The translations under genes were made by a program, and so were the position numbers. A DNA stretch of 64,000 bases from Megachile rotundata (lineage: Eukaryota > Arthropoda > Insecta > Hymenoptera > Megachilidae): the NCBI RefSeq assembly GCF_050947335.1, contig NW_027473341.1:744001-808000 (forward strand), given 5' to 3'. Positions 33,801-50,352 of the stretch are shown one piece after another. Below the pieces are notes generated by a model. That model had not been told where the DNA came from. It was given only the letters and a program-made list of their open reading frames with translations, and made no database searches. How positions within the stretch are numbered: the stretch's first letter is position 1; each line of letters starts with the position of its first letter.

Positions 33801-36783
33801 AATCACAATCATGCAATCACAATCATACAATCATAATCATGCAATCACAATCATACAATCACAATCGTACAATCACAATCGTACAATCACAATCGCACAA
33901 CCACAATCATACAATCATAATCATACAATCACAATCATACTTTCACAATCATACAATCACAATCATACAATCACAATCATACAATCACAATCATACAATC
34001 ACAATCATACAATCACAATCATACAATCACAATCATACAAACACAATCATACAATCGCAATCATACAATCGCAATCATACAATCGCAATCATACAATCAC
34101 AATCTTACAATCTCAATCATACTTTCACAATCATACTATCACAATCATACAATCACCATCATACAATCACAGTCATACAATAACAATCATATAATCACTA
34201 TCATACTATCACAATCATACAATCACAATCATACAATCACAATCATATAATCACAATCATACAATCACAATCAGACAATCACAATCATACAATCACAATC
34301 AAAGAATCACAATCATACAATCACAATCATACAATCGCAAGCATACAATCACAATCATACAACCTCAATCATACAATCACAATCATACAATCACAATCAT
34401 ACAATCATAATCATACAATTACAATCATACATCACAATCATACAATCACAATCATACAATCGCAATCATACAATTACAATATCCCAAATACAATCTCCCA
34501 AATGCAATCATACAATCACAATCATACAATCACAATCATACAATCGCAATCATACAATTACAATATCCCAAATACAATCTCCCAAATACAATCATACAAT
34601 CACAATCATACAATCACAAACATACAATCGCAAGCATACAATCACAATCATACAATCTCAATCATACAATCACAATCATACAATCATAATCATACAATTA
34701 CAATCATACATCACAATCATACAATCACAATCATACAATCACAATCATACAATCACAATCATACTATCGCAATCATACAATCACAATCATACAATCACAA
34801 TCATACGATCACAGTCATACAATCACAACCATTCAATCACAATCATGCATTCAAAATCATGCAATCACAATCATACAATCACAATCATGCAATCACAATC
34901 GTACAATCATATTCATACAATCACAATCATACTTTCACAATCATACAATCACAATCATACAATCACAATCATACAATCACAATCATACAATCACAATCAT
35001 ACAATCACAATCATACAATCACAATCATACAATCGCAATCATACAATCGCAATCATACAATCGCAATCATACAATCACAATCATACAATCACAATCATAC
35101 AATCACATTCATACATTCAAAATCATGCAATCACAATCATACAATCACAATCATGCAATCACAATCATACAATCATAATCATGCAATCACAATCATACAA
35201 TCACAATCGTACAATCACAATCGTACAATCACAATCGCACAACCACAATCATACAATCATAATCATACAATCACAATCATACTTTCACAATCATACAATC
35301 ACAATCATACAATCACAATCATACAATCACAATCATACAATCACAATCATACAATCACAATCATACAATCACAATCGTACAATCGCAATCATACAATCGC
35401 AATCATACAATCGCAATCATACAATCACAATCATTCAATCTCAATCATACAATCACAATCATACAACCACAATCAGACAATCACAACCATACAATCACAA
35501 TCATACAATCACAATTATGCAATCACAATCATACAATCGCATTCATACAATCGAAATCATACAATCACAATCATACAATCACAATCATACAATCACAATC
35601 ATAAAATCACAAAAATACAAACTTAATCATACAATCAAAATCATACTATCACAATCATACAATCACAATCATACAGTCACAATCATACAATCACAATCAT
35701 ACAATCACAATCATACAATCATAATCATACAATCACAATCATACAATCACAATCATACAATCACAATCATACAATCGCAATCATACAATCGCAATCATAC
35801 AATCGCAATCATACAATCACAATCATACAATCTCAATCATACTTTCACAATCATACTATCACAATCATACAATCACAATCATACAATCACAGTCATACAA
35901 TAACAATCATATAATCACAATCATACTATCACAATCATACAATCACAATCATACAATCACAATCATATAATCACAATCATACAATCACAATCATACAATC
36001 ACAATCATACAATCACAATCAAAGAATCACAATCATACAATCACAATCATACAATCGCAAGCATACAATCACAATCATACAATCTCAATCATACAATCAC
36101 AATCATACAATCACAATCATACAATCATAATCATACAATTACAATCATACATCACAATCATACAATCACAATCATACAATCGCAATCATACAATTACAAT
36201 ATCCCAAATACAATCTCCCAAATACAATCATACAATCACAATCATACAATCACAATCATACAATCGCAATCATACAATTACAATATCCCAAATACAATCT
36301 CCCAAATACAATCATACAATCACAATCATACAATCACAATCATACAATCGCAAGCATACAATCGCAATCATACAATCACAATCATACAATCTCAATCATA
36401 CTTTCACAATCATACTATCACAATCATACAATCACAATCATACAATCACAGTCATACAATAACAATCATATAATCACAATCATACTATCACAATCATACA
36501 ATCACAATCATACAATCACAATCATATAATCACAATCATACAATCACAATCATATAATCACAATCATACAATCACAATCATACAATCACAATCATACAAT
36601 CACAATCAAAGAATCACAATCATACAATCACAATCATACAATCGCAAGCATACAATCATAATCATACAATTACAATCATACATCACAAAAATACAATCAC
36701 AATCATACAATCACAATCATACTATCGCAATCATACAATCACAATCATACAATCACAATCATACGATCACAGTCATACAATCA
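30884..36783. repeat. Higher-order repeat copy H4 (5900 bp)
   Basis: Markers at 30884, 31374, 31975, 33582 and 34826 give intervals of 490, 601, 1607, 1244 and 1958 bp. CACAAAAATACAAACTT occurs at 32783 and 35608, and CCCAAATGC at 32219 and 33043. From about 34040 onward the segment recurs 9116 bp downstream (for example the ACAAACACAATC variant at 34037 and 43153). This is the upstream edge of the large 9.1-kb duplication. Variants found only here and absent from the downstream copy include CACCATCATAC near 34155 and CACTATCATAC near 34196. Confidence 0.83.
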
Positions 36784-39229
36784 CAACCATTCAATCACAA
36801 TCATACATTCAAAATCATGCAATCACAATCATACAATCACAATCATGCAATCACAATCATACAATCATATTCATACAATCACAATCATACAATCACAATC
36901 ATACAATCACAATCATACAATCACATTCATACATTCAAAATCATGCAATCACAATCATACAATCACAATCATGCAATCACAATCATACAATCATAATCAT
37001 GCAATCACAATCATACAATCACAATCGTACAATCACAATCGTACAATCACAATCGCACAACCACAATCATACAATCATAATCATACAATCACAATCATAC
37101 TTTCACAATCATACAATCACAATCATACAATCACAATCATACAATCACAATCATACAATCACAATCATACAATCACAATCATACAATCACAATCATACTA
37201 ACGCAATCATACAATCACAATCATACAATCACAATCATACGATCACAGTCATACAATCACAACCATTCAATCACAATCATACATTCAAAATCATGCAATC
37301 ACAATCATACAATCACAATCATGCAATCACAATCATACAATCATATTCATACAATCACAATCATACAATCACAATCATACAATCACAATCATACAATCAC
37401 ATTCATACATTCAAAATCATGCAATCACAATCATACAATCACAATCATGCAATCACAATCATACAATCATAATCATGCAATCACAATCATACAATCACAA
37501 TCGTTCAATCACAATCGTACAATCACAATCATACTATCGCAATCATACAATCACAATCATACAATCACAATCATACGATCACAGTCATACAATCACAACC
37601 ATTCAATCACAATCATACATTCAAAATCATGCAATCACAATCATACAATCACAATCATGCAATCGAAATCATACAATCATATTCATACAATCACAATCAT
37701 ACTTTCACAATCATACAATCACAATCATACAATCACAATCATACAATCACAATCATACAATCACAATCATACAATCACAATCATACAATCACAATCATAC
37801 AATCACAATCATACAATCACAATCATACAATCACAATCATACAATCGCTATCATACAATTACAATCTCCCAAATGCAATCTCCCAAATACAATCTCCCAA
37901 ATACAATCAAACAATCACAATCATACAATCACAATCATACAATCACAATCATACAATCACAATCATACTATCACAATCGTACAATCACAATCGTACAATC
38001 ACAATCGCACAACCACAATCAGACAATCACAATCATACAATCACAATCATACAATCACAATCATACAATCACAATCATACAATCACAATCATACTATCAC
38101 AATCATACAATCATAATCATACAATTACAATCATACATCACAATCATACAATCACAATCATACAATCACAATCATACAATCACAATCATACAATCACAAT
38201 CATACAATCACAATCATACAATCACAATCATGCAATCACATTCATACAATCGCAAGCATACAATCACAATCATACAATCTCAATCATACAATCACAATCA
38301 TACAATCATAATCATACAATTACAATCATACATCACAATCATACAATCACAATCATACAATCGCAATCATACAATTACAATATCCCAAATACAATCATAC
38401 AATCACAATCATACAATCACAATCATACAATCACAATCATACAACCACAATCATACAATCACAATCATACAATCGCATTCATACAATCGCAATCATACAA
38501 TCACAATCATACAATCGCAATCATACAATTACAATCTCCCAAATACAATCTCCCAAATACAATCACCCAAATACAATCATACAATCACAATCATACAATC
38601 ATAATCATACAATCACAATCATACAATCACAATCATACAATCACAATCATACAATCACAATCATACAATCACAATCATACAATCACAATCATACAATCAC
38701 AATCATACAATCACAATCATACAATCACAATCATACAATCACAATCATACATTCGAAATCATGCAATCACAATCATACAATCACAATCATGCAATCACAA
38801 TCATACAATCATAATCATGCAATCACAATCATACAATCACAATCGTACAATCACAATCGTACAATCACAATCGCACAACCACAATCAGACAATCACAATC
38901 ATACAATCACAATCATACAATCACAATCATACAATCACAAAAATACAATCATAATCATACAATCACAATCATACAATCGCAATCATACAATCACAATCAT
39001 ACAATCATAATCATGCAATCACAATCATACGATCGCAATCATACAATCACAATCATACCATCACAATCATACAATCACAATCATACAATCATAATCATAC
39101 AATTACAATCATACATCACAATCATACAATCACAATCATACAATCACAATCATACAATCACAATCATACAATCACAATCATACAATCACAATCATACATT
39201 CGAAATCATACAATCACAATCATACAATT

Positions 39230-39299
39230 ACAATCTCCCAAATACAATCTCCCAAATACAATCTCCCAAATACAATCTCCCAAATACAATCTCCCAGAT
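39230..39299 (+). repeat. Homogenised sub-array: 5 units of ACAATCTCCCAAAT
   Basis: Five consecutive 14-mers read ACAATCTCCCAAAT, the last with G at position 12 (CCCAGAT). This variant differs from the consensus unit at five of 14 positions. The length is kept, so it slots into the array in phase. The same five-unit block, with the same terminal G, occurs at 48402 and 54582. Confidence 0.92.
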
Positions 39300-40808
39300 A
39301 CAATCATACAATCACAATCATACAATCACAATCATACAATCATAATCATACAATTACAATCATCCATCACAATCAGACAATCACAATCATACAATCGCAA
39401 TCATATAACCACAATCATACAATCGCAATCATACAATTACAATCTCCCAAATACAATCTCCCAAATACAATCTCCCAGATACAATCATACAATCACAATC
39501 ATGCAATCACAATCGTACAATCAGAATCATACAATCACAATCATTCAATAACAATCGTACAATCACAATCGTACAATCACAATCGCACAACCACAATCAG
39601 ACAATCACACTCATACAATCGCAATCATACAATTACAATCTCCCAAATACAATCTCCCAAATACAATCACCCAAATACAATCATACAATCACAATCATAC
39701 AATCATAATCATACAATCACAATCATACAATCACAATCATACAATCACAATCATACAATCACAATCATACAATCACAATCATACAATCACAATCATACAA
39801 TCACAATCATACAATCACAATCATACAATCACAATCATACAATCACAATCATACAATCACAATCATACATTCGAAATCATGCAATCACAATCATACAATC
39901 ACAATCATGCAATCACAATCATACAATCATAATCATGCAATCACAATCATACAATCACAATCGTACAAGCACAATCGTACAATCACAATCGCACAACCAC
40001 AATCAGACAATCACAATCATACAATCACAATCATACAATCACAATCATACAATCACAAAAATACAATCATAATCATACAATCACAATCATACAATCGCAA
40101 TCATACAATCACAATCATACAATCATAATCATGCAATCACAATCATACGATCGCAATCATACAATCACAATCATACAATCACAATCATACTCTCACAATC
40201 ATACTATCACAATCATACAATCACAATCATACAATCACAGTCATACAATAACAATCATATAATCACAATCATACTATCACAATCATACAATCACAATCAT
40301 ACAATCACAATCATACAATCACAATCATACAATCACAATCATACAATCACAATCAAAGAATCACAATCATACAATCACAATCAAAGAATCACAATCATAC
40401 AATCATAATCATACAATCTCAATCATACAATCACAATCATACAATCACAATCATACAATCATAATCATACAATTACAATCATATATCACAATCATACAAT
40501 CACAATCATACAATCGCAATCATACAATTACAATATCCCAAATACAATCTCCCAAATACAGTCATACAATCACAATCATACAATCACAATCATACAATCG
40601 CAAGCATACAATCACAATCATACAATCTCAATCATACAATCACAATCATACAATCATAATCATACAATTACAATCATACATCACAATCATACAATCACAA
40701 TCATACTATCGCAATCATACAATCACAATCATACAATCACAATCATACAATCACAATCATACAATCGCAATCATACAATCACAATCATACAATCGCAATC
40801 ATACAATT

Positions 40809-40892
40809 ACAATCTCCCAAATACAATCTCCCAAATACAATCTCCCAAATACAATCTCCCAAATACAATCTCCCAAATACAATCTCCCAAAT
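40809..40892 (+). repeat. Homogenised sub-array: 6 units of ACAATCTCCCAAAT
   Basis: Six perfect consecutive units of the diverged 14-mer are flanked by ordinary units. Elsewhere this variant is usually found two or three at a time, so this is a local expansion. Its counterparts have six units (49981-50064) and seven units (56147-56244). Confidence 0.93.
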
Positions 40893-41110
40893 ACAATCAT
40901 ACAATCACAATCATACTATCGCAATCATACAATCACAATCATACAATCGCAATCATACAATTACAATATCCCAAATACAATCTCCCAAATACAATCATAC
41001 AATCACAATCATACAATCACAATCATACAATCACAATCATACAATCACAATCATACAATCACAATCATACAATCACAATCATACAATCACAATCATACAA
41101 TCACAATCAT

Positions 41111-41180
41111 ACAATCGCAATCATACAATCGCAATCATACAATCGCAATCATACAATCGCAATCATACAATCGCAATCAT
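41111..41180 (+). repeat. CpG-bearing cluster: 5 units of ACAATCGCAATCAT (H5a)
   Basis: Five consecutive TCGCAATC units, duplicated at 50283-50352 (offset 9172) and 56491-56560. Confidence 0.88.
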
Positions 41181-42949
41181 ACAATCACAATCATACAATC
41201 TCAATCATACTTTCACAATCATACTATCACAATCATACAATCACAATCATACAATCACAGTCATACAATTACAATCATACAATCACATTCATACATTCAA
41301 AATCATGCAATCACAATCATACAATCACAATCATGCAATCACAATCATACAATCATAATCATGCAATCACAATCATACAATCACAATCGTACAATCACAA
41401 TCGTACAATCACAATCGCACAACCACAATCATACAATCATAATCATACAATCACAATCATACTTTCACAATCATACAATCACAATCATACAATCACAATC
41501 ATACAATCACAATCATACAATCACAATCATACAATCACAATCGTACAATCGCAATCATACAATCGCAATCATACAATCGCAATCATACAATCACAATCAT
41601 TCAATCTCAATCATACAATCACAATCATACAACCACAATCAGACAATCACAACCATACAATCACAATCATACAATCACAATTATGCAATCACAATCATAC
41701 AATCGCATTCATACAATCGAAATCATACAATCACAATCATACAATCACAATCATACAATCACAATCATAAAATCACAAAAATACAAACTTAATCATACAA
41801 TCAAAATCATACTATCACAATCATACAATCACAATCATACAGTCACAATCATACAATCACAATCATACAATCACAATCATACAATCATAATCATACAATC
41901 ACAATCATACAATCACAATCATACAATCACAATCATACAATCGCAATCATACAATCGCAATCATACAATCGCAATCATACAATCACAATCATACAATCTC
42001 AATCATACTTTCACAATCATACTATCACAATCATACAATCACAATCATACAATCACAGTCATACAATAACAATCATATAATCACAATCATACTATCACAA
42101 TCATACAATCACAATCATACAATCACAATCATATAATCACAATCATACAATCACAATCATACAATCACAATCATACAATCACAATCAAAGAATCACAATC
42201 ATACAATCACAATCATACAATCGCAAGCATACAATCACAATCATACAATCTCAATCATACAATCACAATCATACAATCACAATCATACAATCATAATCAT
42301 ACAATTACAATCATACATCACAATCATACAATCACAATCATACAATCGCAATCATACAATTACAATATCCCAAATACAATCTCCCAAATACAATCATACA
42401 ATCACAATCATACAATCACAATCATACAATCGCAATCATACAATTACAATATCCCAAATACAATCTCCCAAATACAATCATACAATCACAATCATACAAT
42501 CACAATCATACAATCGCAAGCATACAATCGCAATCATACAATCACAATCATACAATCTCAATCATACTTTCACAATCATACTATCACAATCATACAATCA
42601 CAATCATACAATCACAGTCATACAATAACAATCATATAATCACAATCATACTATCACAATCATACAATCACAATCATACAATCACAATCATATAATCACA
42701 ATCATACAATCACAATCATATAATCACAATCATACAATCACAATCATACAATCACAATCATACAATCACAATCAAAGAATCACAATCATACAATCACAAT
42801 CATACAATCGCAAGCATACAATCATAATCATACAATTACAATCATACATCACAAAAATACAATCACAATCATACAATCACAATCATACTATCGCAATCAT
42901 ACAATCACAATCATACAATCACAATCATACGATCACAGTCATACAATCA

Positions 42950-45941
42950 CAACCATTCAATCACAATCATACATTCAAAATCATGCAATCACAATCATAC
43001 AATCACAATCATGCAATCACAATCATACAATCATATTCATACAATCACAATCATACTTTCACAATCATACAATCACAATCATACAATCACAATCATACAA
43101 TCACAATCATACAATCACAATCATACAATCACAATCATACAATCACAATCATACAAACACAATCATACAATCGCAATCATACAATCGCAATCATACAATC
43201 GCAATCATACAATCACAATCTTACAATCTCAATCATACTTTCACAATCATACTATCACAATCATACAATCACAATCATACAATCACAGTCATACAATAAC
43301 AATCATATAATCACAATCATACTATCACAATCATACAATCACAATCATACAATCACAATCATATAATCACAATCATACAATCACAATCAGACAATCACAA
43401 TCATACAATCACAATCAAAGAATCACAATCATACAATCACAATCATACAATCGCAAGCATACAATCACAATCATACAACCTCAATCATACAATCACAATC
43501 ATACAATCACAATCATACAATCATAATCATACAATTACAATCATACATCACAATCATACAATCACAATCATACAATCGCAATCATACAATTACAATATCC
43601 CAAATACAATCTCCCAAATGCAATCATACAATCACAATCATACAATCACAATCATACAATCGCAATCATACAATTACAATATCCCAAATACAATCTCCCA
43701 AATACAATCATACAATCACAATCATACAATCACAAACATACAATCGCAAGCATACAATCACAATCATACAATCTCAATCATACAATCACAATCATACAAT
43801 CATAATCATACAATTACAATCATACATCACAATCATACAATCACAATCATACAATCACAATCATACAATCACAATCATACTATCGCAATCATACAATCAC
43901 AATCATACAATCACAATCATACGATCACAGTCATACAATCACAACCATTCAATCACAATCATGCATTCAAAATCATGCAATCACAATCATACAATCACAA
44001 TCATGCAATCACAATCGTACAATCATATTCATACAATCACAATCATACTTTCACAATCATACAATCACAATCATACAATCACAATCATACAATCACAATC
44101 ATACAATCACAATCATACAATCACAATCATACAATCACAATCATACAATCACAATCATACAATCGCAATCATACAATCGCAATCATACAATCGCAATCAT
44201 ACAATCACAATCATACAATCACAATCATACAATCACATTCATACATTCAAAATCATGCAATCACAATCATACAATCACAATCATGCAATCACAATCATAC
44301 AATCATAATCATGCAATCACAATCATACAATCACAATCGTACAATCACAATCGTACAATCACAATCGCACAACCACAATCATACAATCATAATCATACAA
44401 TCACAATCATACTTTCACAATCATACAATCACAATCATACAATCACAATCATACAATCACAATCATACAATCACAATCATACAATCACAATCATACAATC
44501 ACAATCGTACAATCGCAATCATACAATCGCAATCATACAATCGCAATCATACAATCACAATCATTCAATCTCAATCATACAATCACAATCATACAACCAC
44601 AATCAGACAATCACAACCATACAATCACAATCATACAATCACAATTATGCAATCACAATCATACAATCGCATTCATACAATCGAAATCATACAATCACAA
44701 TCATACAATCACAATCATACAATCACAATCATAAAATCACAAAAATACAAACTTAATCATACAATCAAAATCATACTATCACAATCATACAATCACAATC
44801 ATACAGTCACAATCATACAATCACAATCATACAATCACAATCATACAATCATAATCATACAATCACAATCATACAATCACAATCATACAATCACAATCAT
44901 ACAATCGCAATCATACAATCGCAATCATACAATCGCAATCATACAATCACAATCATACAATCTCAATCATACTTTCACAATCATACTATCACAATCATAC
45001 AATCACAATCATACAATCACAGTCATACAATAACAATCATATAATCACAATCATACTATCACAATCATACAATCACAATCATACAATCACAATCATATAA
45101 TCACAATCATACAATCACAATCATACAATCACAATCATACAATCACAATCATACAATCACAATCATACAATCACAATCAAAGAATCACAATCATACAATC
45201 ACAATCATACAATCGCAAGCATTCAATCACAATCATACAATCTCAATCATACAATCACAATCATACAATCACAATCATACAATCATAATCATACAATTAC
45301 AATCATACATCACAATCATACAATCACAATCATACAATCGCAATCATACAATTACAATATCCCAAATACAATCTCCCAAATACAATCATACAATCACAAT
45401 CATACAATCACAATCATACAATCGCAATCATACAATTACAATATCCCAAATACAATCTCCCAAATACAATCATACAATCACAATCATACAATCACAATCA
45501 TACAATCGCAAGCATACAATCGCAATCATACAATCACAATCATACAATCTCAATCATACTTTCACAATCATACTATCACAATCATACAATCACAATCATA
45601 CAATCACAGTCATACAATAACAATCATATAATCACAATCATACTATCACAATCATACAATCACAATCATACAATCACAATCATATAATCACAATCATACA
45701 ATCACAATCATATAATCACAATCATACAATCACAATCATACAATCACAATCATACAATCACAATCAAAGAATCACAATCATACAATCACAATCATACAAT
45801 CGCAAGCATACAATCATAATCATACAATTACAATCATACATCACAAAAATACAATCACAATCATACAATCACAATCATACTATCGCAATCATACAATCAC
45901 AATCATACAATCACAATCATACGATCACAGTCATACAATCA
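42950..45941. repeat. Short higher-order segment H5b (2992 bp), a second copy of the H4 tail
   Basis: Markers at 42950 and 43942 give intervals of 992 and 2000 bp. From about 43150 it repeats the tail of H4 (about 34040-36783) with an offset of 9116 rising to 9158 bp. The 42-bp change is exactly three units. Two of these are extra copies just before the AATCAAAGAATC variant near 45179. It carries one CACAAAAATACAAACTT marker (44738). A difference from the H4 copy is CGCAAGCATTC near 45213 (CGCAAGCATAC in H4). Confidence 0.82.
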
Positions 45942-48401
45942 CAACCATTCAATCACAATCATACATTCAAAATCATGCAATCACAATCATACAATCACAA
46001 TCATGCAATCACAATCATACAATCATATTCATACAATCACAATCATACAATCACAATCATACAATCACAATCATACAATCACATTCATACATTCAAAATC
46101 ATGCAATCACAATCATACAATCACAATCATGCAATCACAATCATACAATCATAATCATGCAATCACAATCATACAATCACAATCGTACAATCACAATCGT
46201 ACAATCACAATCGCACAACCACAATCATACAATCATAATCATACAATCACAATCATACTTTCACAATCATACAATCACAATCATACAATCACAATCATAC
46301 AATCACAATCATACAATCACAATCATACAATCACAATCATACAATCACAATCATACTAACGCAATCATACAATCACAATCATACAATCACAATCATACGA
46401 TCACAGTCATACAATCACAACCATTCAATCACAATCATACATTCAAAATCATGCAATCACAATCATACAATCACAATCATGCAATCACAATCATACAATC
46501 ATATTCATACAATCACAATCATACAATCACAATCATACAATCACAATCATACAATCACATTCATACATTCAAAATCATGCAATCACAATCATACAATCAC
46601 AATCATGCAATCACAATCATACAATCATAATCATGCAATCACAATCATACAATCACAATCGTTCAATCACAATCGTACAATCACAATCATACTATCGCAA
46701 TCATACAATCACAATCATACAATCACAATCATACGATCACAGTCATACAATCACAACCATTCAATCACAATCATACATTCAAAATCATGCAATCACAATC
46801 ATACAATCACAATCATGCAATCGAAATCATACAATCATATTCATACAATCACAATCATACTTTCACAATCATACAATCACAATCATACAATCACAATCAT
46901 ACAATCACAATCATACAATCACAATCATACAATCACAATCATACAATCACAATCATACAATCACAATCATACAATCACAATCATACAATCACAATCATAC
47001 AATCGCTATCATACAATTACAATCTCCCAAATGCAATCTCCCAAATACAATCTCCCAAATACAATCAAACAATCACAATCATACAATCACAATCATACAA
47101 TCACAATCATACAATCACAATCATACTATCACAATCGTACAATCACAATCGTACAATCACAATCGCACAACCACAATCAGACAATCACAATCATACAATC
47201 ACAATCATACAATCACAATCATACAATCACAATCATACAATCACAATCATACTATCACAATCATACAATCATAATCATACAATTACAATCATACATCACA
47301 ATCATACAATCACAATCATACAATCACAATCATACAATCACAATCATACAATCACAATCATACAATCACAATCATACAATCACAATCATGCAATCACATT
47401 CATACAATCGCAAGCATACAATCACAATCATACAATCTCAATCATACAATCACAATCATACAATCATAATCATACAATTACAATCATACATCACAATCAT
47501 ACAATCACAATCATACAATCGCAATCATACAATTACAATATCCCAAATACAATCATACAATCACAATCATACAATCACAATCATACAATCACAATCATAC
47601 AACCACAATCATACAATCACAATCATACAATCGCATTCATACAATCGCAATCATACAATCACAATCATACAATCGCAATCATACAATTACAATCTCCCAA
47701 ATACAATCTCCCAAATACAATCACCCAAATACAATCATACAATCACAATCATACAATCATAATCATACAATCACAATCATACAATCACAATCATACAATC
47801 ACAATCATACAATCACAATCATACAATCACAATCATACAATCACAATCATACAATCACAATCATACAATCACAATCATACAATCACAATCATACAATCAC
47901 AATCATACAATCACAATCATACATTCGAAATCATGCAATCACAATCATACAATCACAATCATGCAATCACAATCATACAATCATAATCATGCAATCACAA
48001 TCATACAATCACAATCGTACAATCACAATCGTACAATCACAATCGCACAACCACAATCAGACAATCACAATCATACAATCACAATCATACAATCACAATC
48101 ATACAATCACAAAAATACAATCATAATCATACAATCACAATCATACAATCGCAATCATACAATCACAATCATACAATCATAATCATGCAATCACAATCAT
48201 ACGATCGCAATCATACAATCACAATCATACCATCACAATCATACAATCACAATCATACAATCATAATCATACAATTACAATCATACATCACAATCATACA
48301 ATCACAATCATACAATCACAATCATACAATCACAATCATACAATCACAATCATACAATCACAATCATACATTCGAAATCATACAATCACAATCATACAAT
48401 T

Positions 48402-48471
48402 ACAATCTCCCAAATACAATCTCCCAAATACAATCTCCCAAATACAATCTCCCAAATACAATCTCCCAGAT
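48402..48471 (+). repeat. Homogenised sub-array: 5 units of ACAATCTCCCAAAT (H6 copy)
   Basis: Copy of the 39230-39299 block at an offset of 9172 bp, with the same CCCAGAT ending. Confidence 0.92.
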
Positions 48472-49980
48472 ACAATCATACAATCACAATCATACAATCA
48501 CAATCATACAATCATAATCATACAATTACAATCATCCATCACAATCAGACAATCACAATCATACAATCGCAATCATATAACCACAATCATACAATCGCAA
48601 TCATACAATTACAATCTCCCAAATACAATCTCCCAAATACAATCTCCCAGATACAATCATACAATCACAATCATGCAATCACAATCGTACAATCAGAATC
48701 ATACAATCACAATCATTCAATAACAATCGTACAATCACAATCGTACAATCACAATCGCACAACCACAATCAGACAATCACACTCATACAATCGCAATCAT
48801 ACAATTACAATCTCCCAAATACAATCTCCCAAATACAATCACCCAAATACAATCATACAATCACAATCATACAATCATAATCATACAATCACAATCATAC
48901 AATCACAATCATACAATCACAATCATACAATCACAATCATACAATCACAATCATACAATCACAATCATACAATCACAATCATACAATCACAATCATACAA
49001 TCACAATCATACAATCACAATCATACAATCACAATCATACATTCGAAATCATGCAATCACAATCATACAATCACAATCATGCAATCACAATCATACAATC
49101 ATAATCATGCAATCACAATCATACAATCACAATCGTACAAGCACAATCGTACAATCACAATCGCACAACCACAATCAGACAATCACAATCATACAATCAC
49201 AATCATACAATCACAATCATACAATCACAAAAATACAATCATAATCATACAATCACAATCATACAATCGCAATCATACAATCACAATCATACAATCATAA
49301 TCATGCAATCACAATCATACGATCGCAATCATACAATCACAATCATACAATCACAATCATACTCTCACAATCATACTATCACAATCATACAATCACAATC
49401 ATACAATCACAGTCATACAATAACAATCATATAATCACAATCATACTATCACAATCATACAATCACAATCATACAATCACAATCATACAATCACAATCAT
49501 ACAATCACAATCATACAATCACAATCAAAGAATCACAATCATACAATCACAATCAAAGAATCACAATCATACAATCATAATCATACAATCTCAATCATAC
49601 AATCACAATCATACAATCACAATCATACAATCATAATCATACAATTACAATCATATATCACAATCATACAATCACAATCATACAATCGCAATCATACAAT
49701 TACAATATCCCAAATACAATCTCCCAAATACAGTCATACAATCACAATCATACAATCACAATCATACAATCGCAAGCATACAATCACAATCATACAATCT
49801 CAATCATACAATCACAATCATACAATCATAATCATACAATTACAATCATACATCACAATCATACAATCACAATCATACTATCGCAATCATACAATCACAA
49901 TCATACAATCACAATCATACAATCACAATCATACAATCGCAATCATACAATCACAATCATACAATCGCAATCATACAATT

Positions 49981-50064
49981 ACAATCTCCCAAATACAATC
50001 TCCCAAATACAATCTCCCAAATACAATCTCCCAAATACAATCTCCCAAATACAATCTCCCAAAT
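49981..50064 (+). repeat. Homogenised sub-array: 6 units of ACAATCTCCCAAAT (H6 copy)
   Basis: Copy of the 40809-40892 block at an offset of 9172 bp, with six perfect units. Confidence 0.93.
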
Positions 50065-50282
50065 ACAATCATACAATCACAATCATACTATCGCAATCAT
50101 ACAATCACAATCATACAATCGCAATCATACAATTACAATATCCCAAATACAATCTCCCAAATACAATCATACAATCACAATCATACAATCACAATCATAC
50201 AATCACAATCATACAATCACAATCATACAATCACAATCATACAATCACAATCATACAATCACAATCATACAATCACAATCAT

Positions 50283-50352
50283 ACAATCGCAATCATACAA
50301 TCGCAATCATACAATCGCAATCATACAATCGCAATCATACAATCGCAATCAT
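50283..50352 (+). repeat. CpG-bearing cluster: 5 units of ACAATCGCAATCAT (H6)
   Basis: Copy of the 41111-41180 cluster. It is followed by the junction near 50451 where H6 and H7 differ by about 1.3 kb. Confidence 0.88.

Larger units (their letters stand above)
36784..42949. repeat. Higher-order repeat copy H5a (6166 bp), new long form with CTCCCAAAT sub-arrays
   Basis: Markers at 36784, 37260 and 37596 (intervals 476 and 336) are followed by 5354 bp without the ACCATTC marker. The start matches earlier copies, but the second interval has shrunk to 336 bp and a new interior appears. That interior has sub-arrays of ACAATCTCCCAAAT (39230-39299, 40809-40892), CATTCGAAATC variants, ATACGATCGC variants and a TCGC cluster (41111-41180). 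It contains one CCCAAATGC (37868) and one CACAAAAATACAAACTT (41774). It recurs as H6 with an offset of 9158, becoming 9172 bp. Confidence 0.85.

Noticed and set aside
39030..39035. CGATCG and TTCGAA palindromes as regulatory sites
   Set aside because: They are by-products of A to G variants in ordinary units (ATACGATCGC, CATTCGAAATC), repeated only because the larger block was duplicated.
39230..39299. CRISPR-like array (short repeats in tandem)
   Set aside because: There are no unique spacers between repeats. Units are directly adjacent 14-mers, and no cas genes or leader exist.
36660..42870. TAATCATAC and CATATAATC variants as TATA-type promoters
   Set aside because: They occur hundreds of times over the array with no gene next to them.
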